DNA of 64,000 nucleotides, from assembly GCA_034620365.1 (NCBI GenBank), contig JAQGEQ010000365.1:62001-126000 (forward strand). Reading direction: 5' to 3'. Below are positions 39,297 to 50,329 of this stretch, in pieces. The notes below the pieces were generated by a model. That model was not told where the DNA came from and made no database searches. It worked only from the letters and a program-made list of their open reading frames with translations. Origin of the DNA: Pegea sp. RAD2-039. Its lineage: Eukaryota; Chordata; Thaliacea; Salpida; Salpidae. Made by a program: the position numbers and the translations under genes. Positions within the stretch are counted from its first letter, which is position 1; every line of letters begins with the position of its first letter.

Positions 39297-41560
39297 ATTA
39301 GCTATAAAAGTTCTAGAAATATTAAAAATAATAAAAAAGTTGTTTAAGTTTATAAACATATATGACGTAATAATTAATTATTTTCTTGATGAACTATTTA
39401 TTTGGTTATCTTCTTACCACATCAAAACCTGAGAACATTATCTACGTTGATCAAAAAGAACCTTTTGCTTTGACATGAGATCACAACATGATTGAACTTT
39501 TTTATGAACTTCAAGGAAAAGGAATTTTTATCGTGGAAATTAACAAGTTTCTATCAGGTGTTGACTGGATTTCAACTCTTCCGAAGACATTAATACTATT
39601 TACTCAAGGTTTACTAACATCTATTTACTAAAGATCTTTGTATAGTTTACAAGAAATCTATTTCTAATTTCTATTCAGGAAGAGAAAGTGAAGTTTTATC
39701 TTCACCTTGCAAGAAAACGTCTTGACCACCGACAACAATTAGTCCAATCGTAGCGCTTTAGAAGTAAACTTTAAATGATCTCCGTTTCCAGACGTCGGCG
39801 TTTCTCCATCTTTTTGGCGTGACGTTACCACTCCTGGTATCCAAACCATCAAAGCTCGTTCTTTTTGTCATTGAAAACTAGATTCTCATCTTCTTTCTTT
39901 CGAGTCATGATGACGTCATCAGGATTCTCGCTTATATCGCCGGATTCAATTTCAATAAGTGACAGTGAAAAGACAACATTTTAAAAACTGTAGCGGACCC
40001 AAATAAAAGTGGCAAGTCCTTACGTTCAAAATGTCTCCAAGAAACTCCCGATTTTCTAGCTTAAAACCACAAGCCAATTTCGTCAAAAGCCAATTTCGTC
40101 AAAAGCCAAATTCGTCTGACGTAGATATTTGTTCATGCTGTCCTCAGAGACTGTGATAGTTACAAAGAAAGTTGTTTTGCTACAAACACCAGAAAGACCT
40201 CTACGAGATGATACAGAAAACTGCTGGACCATTTAAAAGGACCAACCTAAAAGTCATTTTAGTGTCTCCGACGGATTTGAAGTTGTCCTATCGACAAACT
40301 GAATAAAAGAACAACTCGAAAACAAACAATAAAAAGAATAAGAAGAAAGTTGTATAAAGTCTTGCGTTTACTATCTTATCTATCGTCGATGAAGTAACAA
40401 TTCGACAGAATTCATTTATTTTATTATTTTTGACAAAAATCATTTTTCTGGTCGCATATGTCTTCTTCTGCTGCGTCCAGTGTCATCGCGCGATTAAACG
40501 TTCCTTCCTCTCAAAATTTATCTCTAACAACCTAAACTACCTTCTTAAATTATAAAATATCATTTATAATAATGATATTTATAATATTCATGTTATATTG
40601 CTATTATATTATTCAGATTTACTTATATATTTTAGAACTGTGTTCTGCTTCCATGACATTCTTAAAACCACAGTTCTTGGTCAGAAGTACCAAAATGCAT
40701 CGAAAGTCTTTTAAACATTGACTTCTCTGTTCGTAGTCGATGACGCGCGAACCACCAGCGCCGCTTCAGCTTCTACATAATTCTGACAACTCTCAAAGTA
40801 CTATTTTTCTTGTCTGTCCAATTCGACCCACACTCTTTCATGTAATTGGTAAAATTCCCACTTTTGAAACATTTGTTTGAACCAGTTCGATATCTCGTAA
40901 AATCATCAAGTTTGCTACTTCCACATTTTAAACAAACTTCTTTCATAACTGCTACTGTTGGTCCTCTTCCTTAAGTTCCATTGACTTCACTGATTAGGAG
41001 GTTGTAAACAGGGTTTAGGGGGCAGCAAATAGGGTTTAGGGGGCTTGCAAATTTCGTAAAAGTTCTTTCCAGTAACACCATTCGCTTGTTGTCGGGTTTT
41101 TTGAGTCTATAGGCAACACCTTAGGATTCAACATTTTTATATAAAAACTTTGTTGCAGTAAAAAACTAAATGTACTTTTTAAAATAGAATCGTATTCTAT
41201 AAAAGGTATACCAAAAAATTTCTTAACTGTTACTAAGTTTTAAATAAACTTCAATAACTCCAAAACAACTGGTAACAGTTCGCCAAAGATATAAATTAAA
41301 AAATTTGAATAAGTCGTAATAAAAGTGACTTTTTACATAAAGCTTTATTTAAATATTTAAATAAAGACAACGATAAATTGATTGAGGATTACCAGTTTCT
41401 ATCACAAAGCCTATTAATTAACTAAGACTGTCTAGCCGATAGTAGCAGTTACCACATTTACGTCAGCGGTAAAATACTTTACTGTTTTACATTTTAAATA
41501 CTTTTAAATATACCTATTTTTTATAATTTTTATTGAAGACCTTATCAAAAGATTAGTAGC
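39297..41560. other. Spacer between CatSper-like gene and retrotransposon remnant
   Basis: 2.3 kb, patchily richer in G+C at 39700-40550 and 40650-41110. It holds the TGA-interrupted frame at 39389-39631. Short direct repeats occur, such as CAATTTCGTCAAAAGC twice near 40080 and GGGTTTAGGGGGC-type words twice near 41010-41045. Otherwise nothing identifiable; part may be the decayed 5' end of the adjacent retrotransposon. Confidence 0.4.
39389..39631 (+). pseudogene. Unidentified 80-codon frame with one internal TGA
   Basis: From ATG at 39389 the frame is open except for TGA at codon 30 (39476-39478) and ends with TAA at 39629. The residues look protein-like on both sides of the TGA, for example PENIIYVDQKEPFALT before it and MIELFYELQGKGIF and FLSGVDWISTLPK after it. 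It starts only 93 bp from the divergent start of the CatSper-like gene. Likely a gene or transposon fragment with a nonsense change; I recognise no family. Confidence 0.35.
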
Positions 41561-41569
41561 AGTAGATGG

Positions 41570-42600
41570 TGTCAGTGTGTGTGTATGCAGATGATATCAA
41601 GCATCTTGTAATCTTTCAAAACTTCAAACTACACTACACACTGTAGAAAACTGGTCTATGAATTGGCAGCTCAGAATCTAGCCCACAAAGTTTTATAACT
41701 TTTTCTAGTAAACCAGTTTTAAATTGCTTGAACCAATACTCCATCAATAGATTTATTATTCAACGAATATCTTCGGTCCTAGACCTTGGCATTACTCTAT
41801 CATCTGACTTTAAATGGCACAATTATGTTTCCAAAATCTTTGAAAAATCAATCAACCTTGTCTACCTTTTTATAAAGACCTTTAATTCTAAGGACCCATG
41901 CCTTTTTATCAATCTTTTCAAATTGTACGTACGTATTGCATCGATGCCATATCAAGTTAGTGATATCAAAAAAATCGAATCTGTTCAGGCCACATTTACG
42001 AGATTAGTATGCAGGAAACTTAATATTAAATATGATAGTTATAAGTATCGTCTCAGCTTCTTCAATTTAGATACCTTGGAAATTCGACGGATTAAATACG
42101 ACTTAATTCTTATTTTCAAAATTATCCACAATTTAATTGACCTTCAATTCGATGATTTATTTTCCATTAGTCCTTCCCTCAAGTTACACCAACTCAGACG
42201 ACACACATTACATCTTAATAAGCCCATTTCACTTGGTACATTAATCAGAGCAAATTTTTTCTCATACCGCACAATTAGTACATGGAATCAGCTGCCATCA
42301 GACATTGTCATGTCGAAGTCACTCGCGTTGTTCAAGCAGAAGTTGAAGCGTTATGATATTGCCAACATTTTCATTTTTAAAATATGATTTTTCTTCTTTC
42401 TTATATTATTAACATTCTATGTAATTGTTCACTGTTATATGCTTTGAGGACTACTGAAATGTAATGTGTTACATCTTTTGTTTTCTATATTTTTAACTTA
42501 ACAGATAAAATTCGTGAGAATGTGTTAGCGAGAGGTACTCTCTTCAGGCGCCCTCCTTCGCGTTTATTGAAATAAATAAATATATTTATTTGAAATCATT
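41570..42600 (+). mobile_element. Decayed non-LTR retrotransposon (LINE), C-terminal reverse transcriptase part and 3' UTR
   Basis: Near 41580 the frame reads VCVYADDIK, containing the YADD catalytic motif of reverse transcriptase. After frameshifts, the frame 41728-42387 (219 codons) continues with the thumb and C-terminal region typical of CR1/Jockey/I-type elements: VLDLGITLSSDFKWH, IESVQATFTRLVCRKLN and STWNQLPSDIVMSKS before a final TGA. Part of the expected segment between LYVR and MPYQ seems deleted. The 3' UTR (42388-42600) ends in an AATAAATA-type tail. The 5' part is absent or unrecognisable. It is a dead, 5'-truncated copy. Confidence 0.85.
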
Positions 42601-43004
42601 TAAATTTATTCTTAAATGAAACATTATTTTCTTTCAAATAATCAAATACTATTGTACATAAATGACAGAATTTTATTATATGATTAAAAATACTTAAAAA
42701 GTACATTGTAAAGAAAAAATTGCTTTTCCGTATATTGTATTGATTAAGAAATAAACTTGAAACAGCTTTTATTAAGAATTATAAATTCATTCGAGTGGAT
42801 ATTAGTAAAATATTCTAATTTCAATTCTATAAACTTAATTTTCAAATAAAGTTGCATATATCTTGGTAAAGTACAAAATTAAATAACAAGTAACTGACTT
42901 GAAACTTTAGTTTTGAATCACTTCTAAATAAATTAGAGTTTTTAACAAAATATTTCATTGCAAATGCAGAATTATTCAATTAGCTGAACAATGAACAAAT
43001 ATAT
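42601..43004. other. Short spacer 3' of tetraspan gene
   Basis: AT-rich sequence between the retrotransposon tail and the stop of the minus-strand tetraspan gene. It probably includes that gene's 3' UTR. Nothing else seen. Confidence 0.4.
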
Positions 43005-45350
43005 TTAGTCACAAAGTTCATAAGATTTTGTAACCTTCCTCATGTGTTGAAGCATTACACTTTGAATGATACAAATAATCCAGGAGACAAAAGCACAAAT
43101 ACAAAATACTATAAAACCGTAGCTGTAGATGATATCTTCTTTGTGTTTGGTTTCAACCAAATAAATTATCAATCCAGAAGTTGCTGCAGCAGCTAAATCA
43201 AAAGTTAATTTTTATTATTCTTATTTTGTTTGTTTTGTTGATTAATAATAATTTCATTTTTTTAATATAAATATGTTCTGACCTGCTATATAGAGAGCAC
43301 CAAGTGAAATGTAGCCAATAGTCAGACTACGTTGCCAACTTAAACCATGAAACCAGACAAAAACTGTAGAAATTATCATCAAAGTGACACTAATCACCAA
43401 AAGTGCTTTCACCCACAATTGCCAACCACCACCACCTTCAAAATGAATTTGAAAATTATTAATAAAATTTTAAGAATCGTTGAAGAATATTTAGTGAAAT
43501 GGTCTGCAGAGAAATTGATGATTTTACAATATCACAAATTTAATTTGGTTATTTATTTATGTTTCCATTTTTATAAATATTAGATTCCAATGAAGAGTAA
43601 TTGATAATTGATTTAATAATAAACAGTTTCTAGAACCATTTAGTAGAGTTTAGTTTATATTTAGTTTGTAATGTCATTGAAAAAAGTATTGAAAATAATA
43701 ATGCTGTTTTGGAAAACACCACTGAAAACCTCCAAAAAACTTTAAGAAGATTTATTAACTAGATTTATTAACTAGATTGTCTATACTTAAGGAATTTTTT
43801 TATGAAAAAGTGTTATTAACTTCCTTTTATATATCTTTAAAAATTCAATCATTTCAATTTGAAGATATAAGAGTAATGTTAAAGATTAAACTTGTGTGAA
43901 ACTTGTTACTAATGTAAAAGTTGGAAAGTGAATATCTGTACAGATGATATTAGCAGTTAAGCTATTTACTGAGGAATTTGGAGGAGACAGAACAACAGCT
44001 GATCACTTGAAGATAAGGAGGGAATTTAAGTTGATGATTAGAGAGCAAAGATCTGGAATCAGAGAGGATCTTTAAGGAATGGATGAAAGACTTTGACGAG
44101 GTTAACTTTCCCTACAGCCACTTCAAATTCATATCTTTTGCTTCGTATGAATTTTCTAGATTTTCTTCAGATGCTTTTCATTTAACGTGAAATTGTCTTC
44201 AAATGACAGAAAGGATAGTTTCGTATCAATCAATCATCTACTTCGTGTTAGAAGAAGATAATCTTTTCAAAGTAGCTCTTTAGAATAGATCTTTTGAAGT
44301 TGGATTTGAAGTAGGATTTCAGCTTTGATGAAGTTTATAAACTGAAAAGAGAAATATTCGCAGATTGAAGAAAAAGGAAATTAAATGAACAGAACAACAG
44401 TTTGTCTTCGAAGGTTGTAGAATAAGAGATTTAAAATGTGATCTTTTGAACGAGTGGGTCACGATGAGAATTAATAACTGAGAAAATGAATTCAAAAACA
44501 ACTGATTTAGATTTAAAGAGTTTGGCATCATCAGTAAAAAGTATTAATTTTCCGAAACTATTTAGTGATGTAACCAAATCATTTGACAAATTTAAGGAAT
44601 TGTCCAATCTTCTAACAGTTAAAATCTCCTTATATGTAGAAATGAATATTCCACTGCATACTAACGACTTTCTAGATATCAGATTGATCTATTTTAAAAC
44701 TTTAAGAGGGGATATAAATACAACAAAACTGACTTTGGATCTCAAGTTAAAAGATAAATAATTTCAAAATTGTTTTTTGTAGAAAAAATCTAAATTGATA
44801 TCAACATTGGTGAATTTTTAAGTCAGTTTTATAAAGTAAGCAGATACCTTCTAGTGTAGATAGGGGATTATACCATTTAGTTTAGAGAGATAGTCAAGAC
44901 TCAAAAGCAAAGTAGAGTTGTTATGTATGAACGTAGTAAGCGATTTCTTAGTTAACTTTCTATTTGAGATGTATCGTTAGCATACTAGAAGTCGTTATGG
45001 TTGTCAGGATACACAAATAAATTTCTAAGTGATAAAAGGTACTTCCAGCTTTTTTTCAAAATTATATGAGATTTAAAACTTTTTAAGAATTCGTTTTAGT
45101 AGTAGTTAGACGTTAACATGTGAAAATGCCTAGAAAGTGATAAAACAAAAACAGTTTGAAAAAAATCGATTTTTTACTTACCAACACTCCAGCAGTTGCC
45201 AATTGAACAACAAGTGAACAGACCACAAGTTATTTTATCTGAATGAAACCACGATTTAGAGATAACAGCTGATAACTCCATACCACCACAAGCACCAATT
45301 GCAGTTGAAATAATACAATTATAAATCATTAAAAAATATTTATCTGCCAT
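43005..45350 (-). CDS. Claudin/PMP22-like four-helix membrane protein
   Basis: Small tetraspan membrane protein of unknown specific role. Exons 45182-45350, 43283-43435, 43005-43192; 510 nt, 169 aa, phases agree. TM1 is at the N-terminus (FLMIYNCIISTAIGAC). The first extracellular loop has SWFHSDKITCGLFTCC and NCW, resembling the W-GLW-C-C signature of the claudin/PMP22/EMP superfamily. Three more hydrophobic helices follow: in exon 2 (ALLVISVTLMIISTVFV, then ISLGALYIA continuing into exon 3) and in exon 3 (GFIVFCICAFVSWIICII). The C-terminal tail is short and basic. Length is typical of the superfamily. Intron 1 is unusually long (1.7 kb) and contains coding-like plus-strand sequence. Confidence 0.75.
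43945..44761 (+). pseudogene. Coding-like tract nested in tetraspan intron, unidentified
   Basis: On the plus strand, opposite to the host gene, several protein-like segments follow one another in different frames. From the ATG at about 43945 runs KLFTEEFGGDRTTADHLKI and MIREQRSGIRE; then, shifted, RIFKEWMKDFDEVNFPYSHF. Near 44390 comes EQQFVFEGCRIRDLKCDLL. Last is an intact ATG-to-TAA frame of 91 codons at 44486-44761 (MNSKTTDLDLKSLASSVKSI onwards). No family is recognised. It may be a decayed element, or a small nested gene of which only the last frame is intact. Confidence 0.35.
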
Positions 45351-47383
45351 ATCTAACAGTAATTACTAAAATCTGTAGAATAAATCGTTTATATATTTTC
45401 AATTTTTTACTTAAAGTATTTATGATTTAAATTCTACTAATAAAAAGATACTAAGAGAACTTTTAACAATGATAAGAAACAACTGAATGAAGTAGTTTTT
45501 TGGAAAGCGCGTTGATAACTTGACAACACATTTACGTAAGCGGTAAAATTCTCTTTTATATAATGAGGTAATTAGAAAATTAGAAAGTTATTTATCTATT
45601 TTCATTATAATTTTTTGAAGAGTTTATTTTATGATTATACTAAATAAAAATAATATAATAATATTTTATAAATTTTTATTAGATTTTAATTTTTTTAGAG
45701 TTCATTTTATAATCAAAACTTTTAAAGAAGTTGCCATAAACATCTTAATCTTTCTACTTAAGAAGCTTTCTATTTTTAGAATTTAAATCCAAAAATTTAA
45801 AAACAAAAGCTGGCTTATTAAGTTTTCAAAAATAATTTTCTAAAATACATTTCAATAACGTAAATCCAATTTATAATTTTCTTTATTTAATTTAATAATT
45901 CTACTTTTTAATCTATTTTTAAATACTTAAAGACTTTTCAAACAAAAATACTTTAAAATAAATCTCTGTTGAAAGACTTGAAGTGACTAAAGATGAAATT
46001 AAAAAGTTAACAACAAGAAAGTAAATCTTTAAGAGTTTTCGTAAACACACATTTGATATTTGTTAAAGGCGATGAATAAATATCTACTGAAGGCAGGTTA
46101 TTCATAACCTTTAAGATATAAAAATCAAATTAAACATCAAACTAAATAGACCTTAAAAGCAAGTTAATAAAAGTATTTCTTTTATTTTTTTATCTTATTA
46201 ACTTTTATTATCATTTAAAAATATTATTATTGCTTTTATTGTTCGAAAACATCACCTCAATTTCAATACAAAAATTTACAAAATTCAATTTTATCGTTTA
46301 TAAGAAATTTTAAATTTCTTTAAAATACAATTTAGTTGTTTAGTTTTTCTCTCAATCAAGGTTTTTAAATCATTTAAGCATCTATATGTTTTGATACAAA
46401 CTTAAAAACAACTTTTTAATTTCTGAATTTAACTACTAAGTACCTAAAAAAGTTTGGAAAAGAAATAAGTTTGATTATTAAGCAGCAGAAAACATATTTT
46501 CATTTCATTATCATGAAGTTGTTATATGAAAACGTAGTAGATGCCAAGAAGTATGTGAGAACCAACAACAAAATCCTTATAAATAAATATTTGGTTTATA
46601 TGTTGATGGAATAATTCAGCCAAGTTAAAATTTACTTGACTAGTTTTTCAAACTAAACGAACATACAATTATCAAAGTCAATATTTGCTTGAAATTTGTT
46701 GGCATTTAAACATTTTATAGAAGCTCAACAAACTTTGGTGCTTTTTTATTTACATATTTTTACAAGTTGTGATTTATTGGGGTATAGTAATAGTTCGAAA
46801 TCAAAATTAATTTATTTTTTGCAAATTAAAACTGCGTCTTACAATTTTTCTAAAATTAACTGCTGAATTTTTTAATATCTTCAGCAAGTTTGTAATTATT
46901 TATTAAGAATTTTAATATTCCGTTGTTTTGTTTCATATAAAGACTTAAAATAAAATCGTTAAACAGTAATTGCTTTTATTAAATAGTAAGGTTTGAACAT
47001 TAATAAACAAATTATAAAATTTCAAATGAAAAATGACCGATGTATAAAGTTACTTTTAATTCTTTAATTATATTTGTAAAGTTATATAAAAATTATAAAT
47101 AAATAAATAAATACAAAATTAGTTTGAAAGTATTGTTTAAGGGAAATCCCCTTTTTATATTCTGTTTAATGATTACCATGCTTCAGATAATTTCAAAAAT
47201 TAAACGAAAAAATTATTTGTTTTTCTTTCAAAGTTTTTAATATTTTTATAAATACAATCATTTTATAAGTAAATTAATAACAATTTTTGCTGTTAACATA
47301 AAAATCTAAAACTATAATTAATTATAAATGTTAATATTTTTTTTTTCAGAATTTTTTTCAGAATTTGAACAATTTTGTTAAAA
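45351..47383. other. Divergent spacer, AT-rich
   Basis: Head-to-head region of 2 kb between the tetraspan gene and the quinone-oxidoreductase-like gene. A 23-base word (CACATTTACGTAAGCGGTAA and three more bases, 45527-45549) matches 41453-41475 with one difference. No exon-like sequence; the promoters of both genes should lie here. Confidence 0.45.
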
Positions 47384-50234
47384 ATGTTTAAAAATTCTTC
47401 TTTGCTTTTTCCTTCAATCAAAAAATCTTTTATTCAACAAATTAGTGGTTTTGATGAAAGTAAAAAAATAAATTTAAATATTCTTTAATTCATCTATTGT
47501 TTTTTAATATAAACTAAATATTATAACAAAATTATTATAACAAAAATAAAATAATTTTAGGTTATAATTATTTTGTGAGTTTAAGTTTAAAGAAGTCACT
47601 CAAAATATAAAAACTTTTGTGATTTAATTACTGAAACTTTATTTATTAAATAAATATTTAATTTTTTTGTTTGAAATAGTTTTATTTTCTTTCAGAAAAA
47701 TCTTTAATTTTTAACAATCAAAAGAAGATATCAACAAATTTTTGTTCCTCTTCAAATAAAAGGTCTCTAATCTAAAAATTAAATCAATTCTAAAGAAATA
47801 TTTCCAGAAAACTGAATTTGAAATCACATAAAAATATTTTGAACATTTAATAAATTTAATCTTCAAACAAAATAGTATTTCTTACAGTAATTATTTTGAT
47901 GTTATTTTGAAACTGATTCTAAAATGAAAGAATAAATTGTAGTTAGCCCCTTATTGGTTTTTATTTAGTAATTTATAAATCAATTGTAGAAATCTTTGTA
48001 GGACTTATCGTGCTGCAGTTTGTAAAGAGTTTGGCAAAGCCCTTGTGATTGAAGATAAAAATACTCGAACGAGATTAGAATCAGGAGAAGTAGGAATATA
48101 TTTGATGTAGCTTTTAAATCAAGTGATTAAAAGTAGTGATATTTGAACAATTTCTTGACAGATACGAGTCAAAGTCGAAGCTTCTGGTGTCAACTTTGCA
48201 GATCTTTTGGTTGTCAACGGAAAATATCAAGTTAAACTTCCACCACCTTTTACTCCAGGAGGAGAATTTTCTGGTAACTTTTGAGAAAAGACACAAAAAA
48301 GAATGTTATCTTTGTGTCTCAGGAGTTGTTCTGGATGTTGCTGATGATGTAGAAGAGTTTACTGCTGGTATGAGGGTTATGGGGTCAGTTGTTTCAGGAG
48401 CTTTTGCTGAGGAAGTTGTCAGTTCATCTGAAGTGAGATTTAAACTTTTATATTTTCAAATTAGTTTTTGGTGGTAGAAATTCAAAATCATTTTTTTTTG
48501 TGTTTTGAAAAATCAGTTAATATGTGACTTCATTTATTTTTATGATATTCATAATATTTATTTGTATATTATTAACATTCTATGTAATTGTTCACTGTTA
48601 TATGTTTTGAGGACTACTGAAATGTCATGTGTTACATCTTTTTATATTTCTAACTTAATAGACTTTAATTAAATAGAATCTAACTGAAACGTCATGTTTG
48701 TCTTTCTATATTTGTTAACTTAATATAAGAAGTATTATTGATTTGAGAATGTGTGTTAGCGAGAGGTGTTCTCTTTTTATTAAGATTTGATTGTTTGCAG
48801 ATTCTGATTTCATTTTAATTAATTGAACTTTTTTAATCAAACCTCACTGGGTCTATCTGTCATTGACATAATTAAAATGTTTCTAATTAAAATCGAACTT
48901 TATTAAAAGCGAAGACTAAACTTTCTAAACCAAAAAACTTGAAATAAAAGTAACTTTTTATCAAACTGAAATAATCAGACGTTTCTACTTCTTTCTACAA
49001 TCTTCTTATCTCATTTAGTTTTTGTTAAATTTACAAATTTGTTAGTTTTCAATCATTTGATGACTTCATATTGTTTGCTATAAGAGCTGTAGAATTTGTG
49101 ACTCATAGCTACAAAATCTTATTAAAAATTTGTAAAAAATATATAAAAATTTAATTCAAAGTTTTGAAACTGATATTTTAGTAATTTTTCTTTCTTGAAA
49201 TAGATGGTTTGGAAAATCCCTGATAAAATGACATTTGAACAGGCAGCTGCTTTTCTGATATCTTATGGAACTGCTTTCATGGGTTTAGTAAGAAGAGGAA
49301 AGCTTAAAGAAGGGTAAGAAATTTCTGGTGGCAATTTAATAGATTATATCAGTGTTATAGAAATTCAAATAACAACTTTGGATGAATTATTCAGTTTATC
49401 TAATTTTATAGAGTAATCTCAAATGTTTAGTGACTTGTCATCTTTTTACAGGGAAACTTTACTTGTAACTGCAGCTGCAGGAGCTACAGGTCTTGCAGCA
49501 GTTGATATTGCTAGTCACGTGATCAACTCAACTGTGATTAGTTGTTGTGGAAGTGATGAAAAATGCGAATTAACGAAAGAGAAAGGTTCACATGTAACCA
49601 TCAATTACAAGTAACTGTAATTTGCAACAATCCTTCTAATCTTCATCTTCATTCTCTACTAGTAAAGAAGATATCAGAACATGTGTGATGAGAAACGCAC
49701 CTCGTGGTGTTGATGTTATCTTTGAATCTGTAGGTGGAAAGGTTTTTAAAGATTGTTTAAGAAGGTAAGTTGCTAATTGATGAAGTAATTGTTGATTTAA
49801 TTGGTTGATAGTATCGCCTGGGAAGGCAGATTGGTTGTTGTTGGTTTTGCATCTGGTCAAATACCAACCATTCCAGCAAACCATTTATTGGTGAAAAATG
49901 CTTCAACAGTTGGTGTTTATTTTGGAGCTTATTTTTGGAAAGATCGAGAAATTTTCAAGTAAATTTCAATCATTTAAACATTTCATCTGAATTTCTACTA
50001 TTAGTTGGTGTATCGACGAATGTCTGAAGTATTTTCAAGAAGGAAAGATTAATCCTTATTACTGTAAAGTGTTTCGGCTTGAAGACGTGAGTTTGTTGTT
50101 GTTGTTGTTGTCGTGAAATTGATTATTCTCCGATTTAGATTAATGAAGCTTTCAGTTACATTAGTCAAAGAAAATCGACTGGAAAAGTTGTTATTACGAT
50201 GAAAAAACCGCTTCAAACATCCAGTTCTCTCTAA
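47384..50234 (+). CDS. Quinone oxidoreductase-like protein 2 (zinc-free MDR family), probably mitochondrial
   Basis: NADPH-dependent medium-chain reductase of the zeta-crystallin branch. Exons 47384-47459, 47696-47762, 48002-48089, 48162-48273, 48323-48432, 49204-49313, 49452-49610, 49663-49764, 49812-49958, 50005-50086, 50139-50234; 1149 nt, 382 aa, similar to vertebrate quinone oxidoreductase-like protein 2. The first two exons give a Ser/Lys/Phe-rich N-terminus resembling a mitochondrial presequence. Then come RTYRAAVCKEFGKAL, SGVNFADLLVVNGKYQ, FTPGGEFSG, the cofactor-binding VTAAAGATGLAAVDIA (about 193-208), CGSDEKC, AWEGRLVVVGFASG and the end RKSTGKVVI. No structural or catalytic zinc ligands are visible. 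The intron after exon 5 carries a retrotransposon 3' end. AATAAA at about 50275 gives a very short 3' UTR. Confidence 0.93.
48541..48790 (+). mobile_element. Retrotransposon 3' UTR fragment in oxidoreductase intron 5
   Basis: Shares long nearly identical words with the 3' UTR of the LINE remnant at 42388-42600: TATTATTAACATTCTATGTA, GAGGACTACTGAAATG and GAGAATGTGTGTTAGCGAGAGG. It holds no coding part, so it is a strongly 5'-truncated insertion of the same family. Part of it is internally duplicated (GAAATGTCATGTGTT and GAAACGTCATGTTTG). It is in the same orientation as the host gene. Confidence 0.85.
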
Positions 50235-50329
50235 ACTGTGTCTTTTACAATCATAAATTTCATTCTTGACTTTTAATAAAGTTAATTTATGCAATAAAAT
50301 ATATATTCTCAACTTTACAGCTCAAATTG

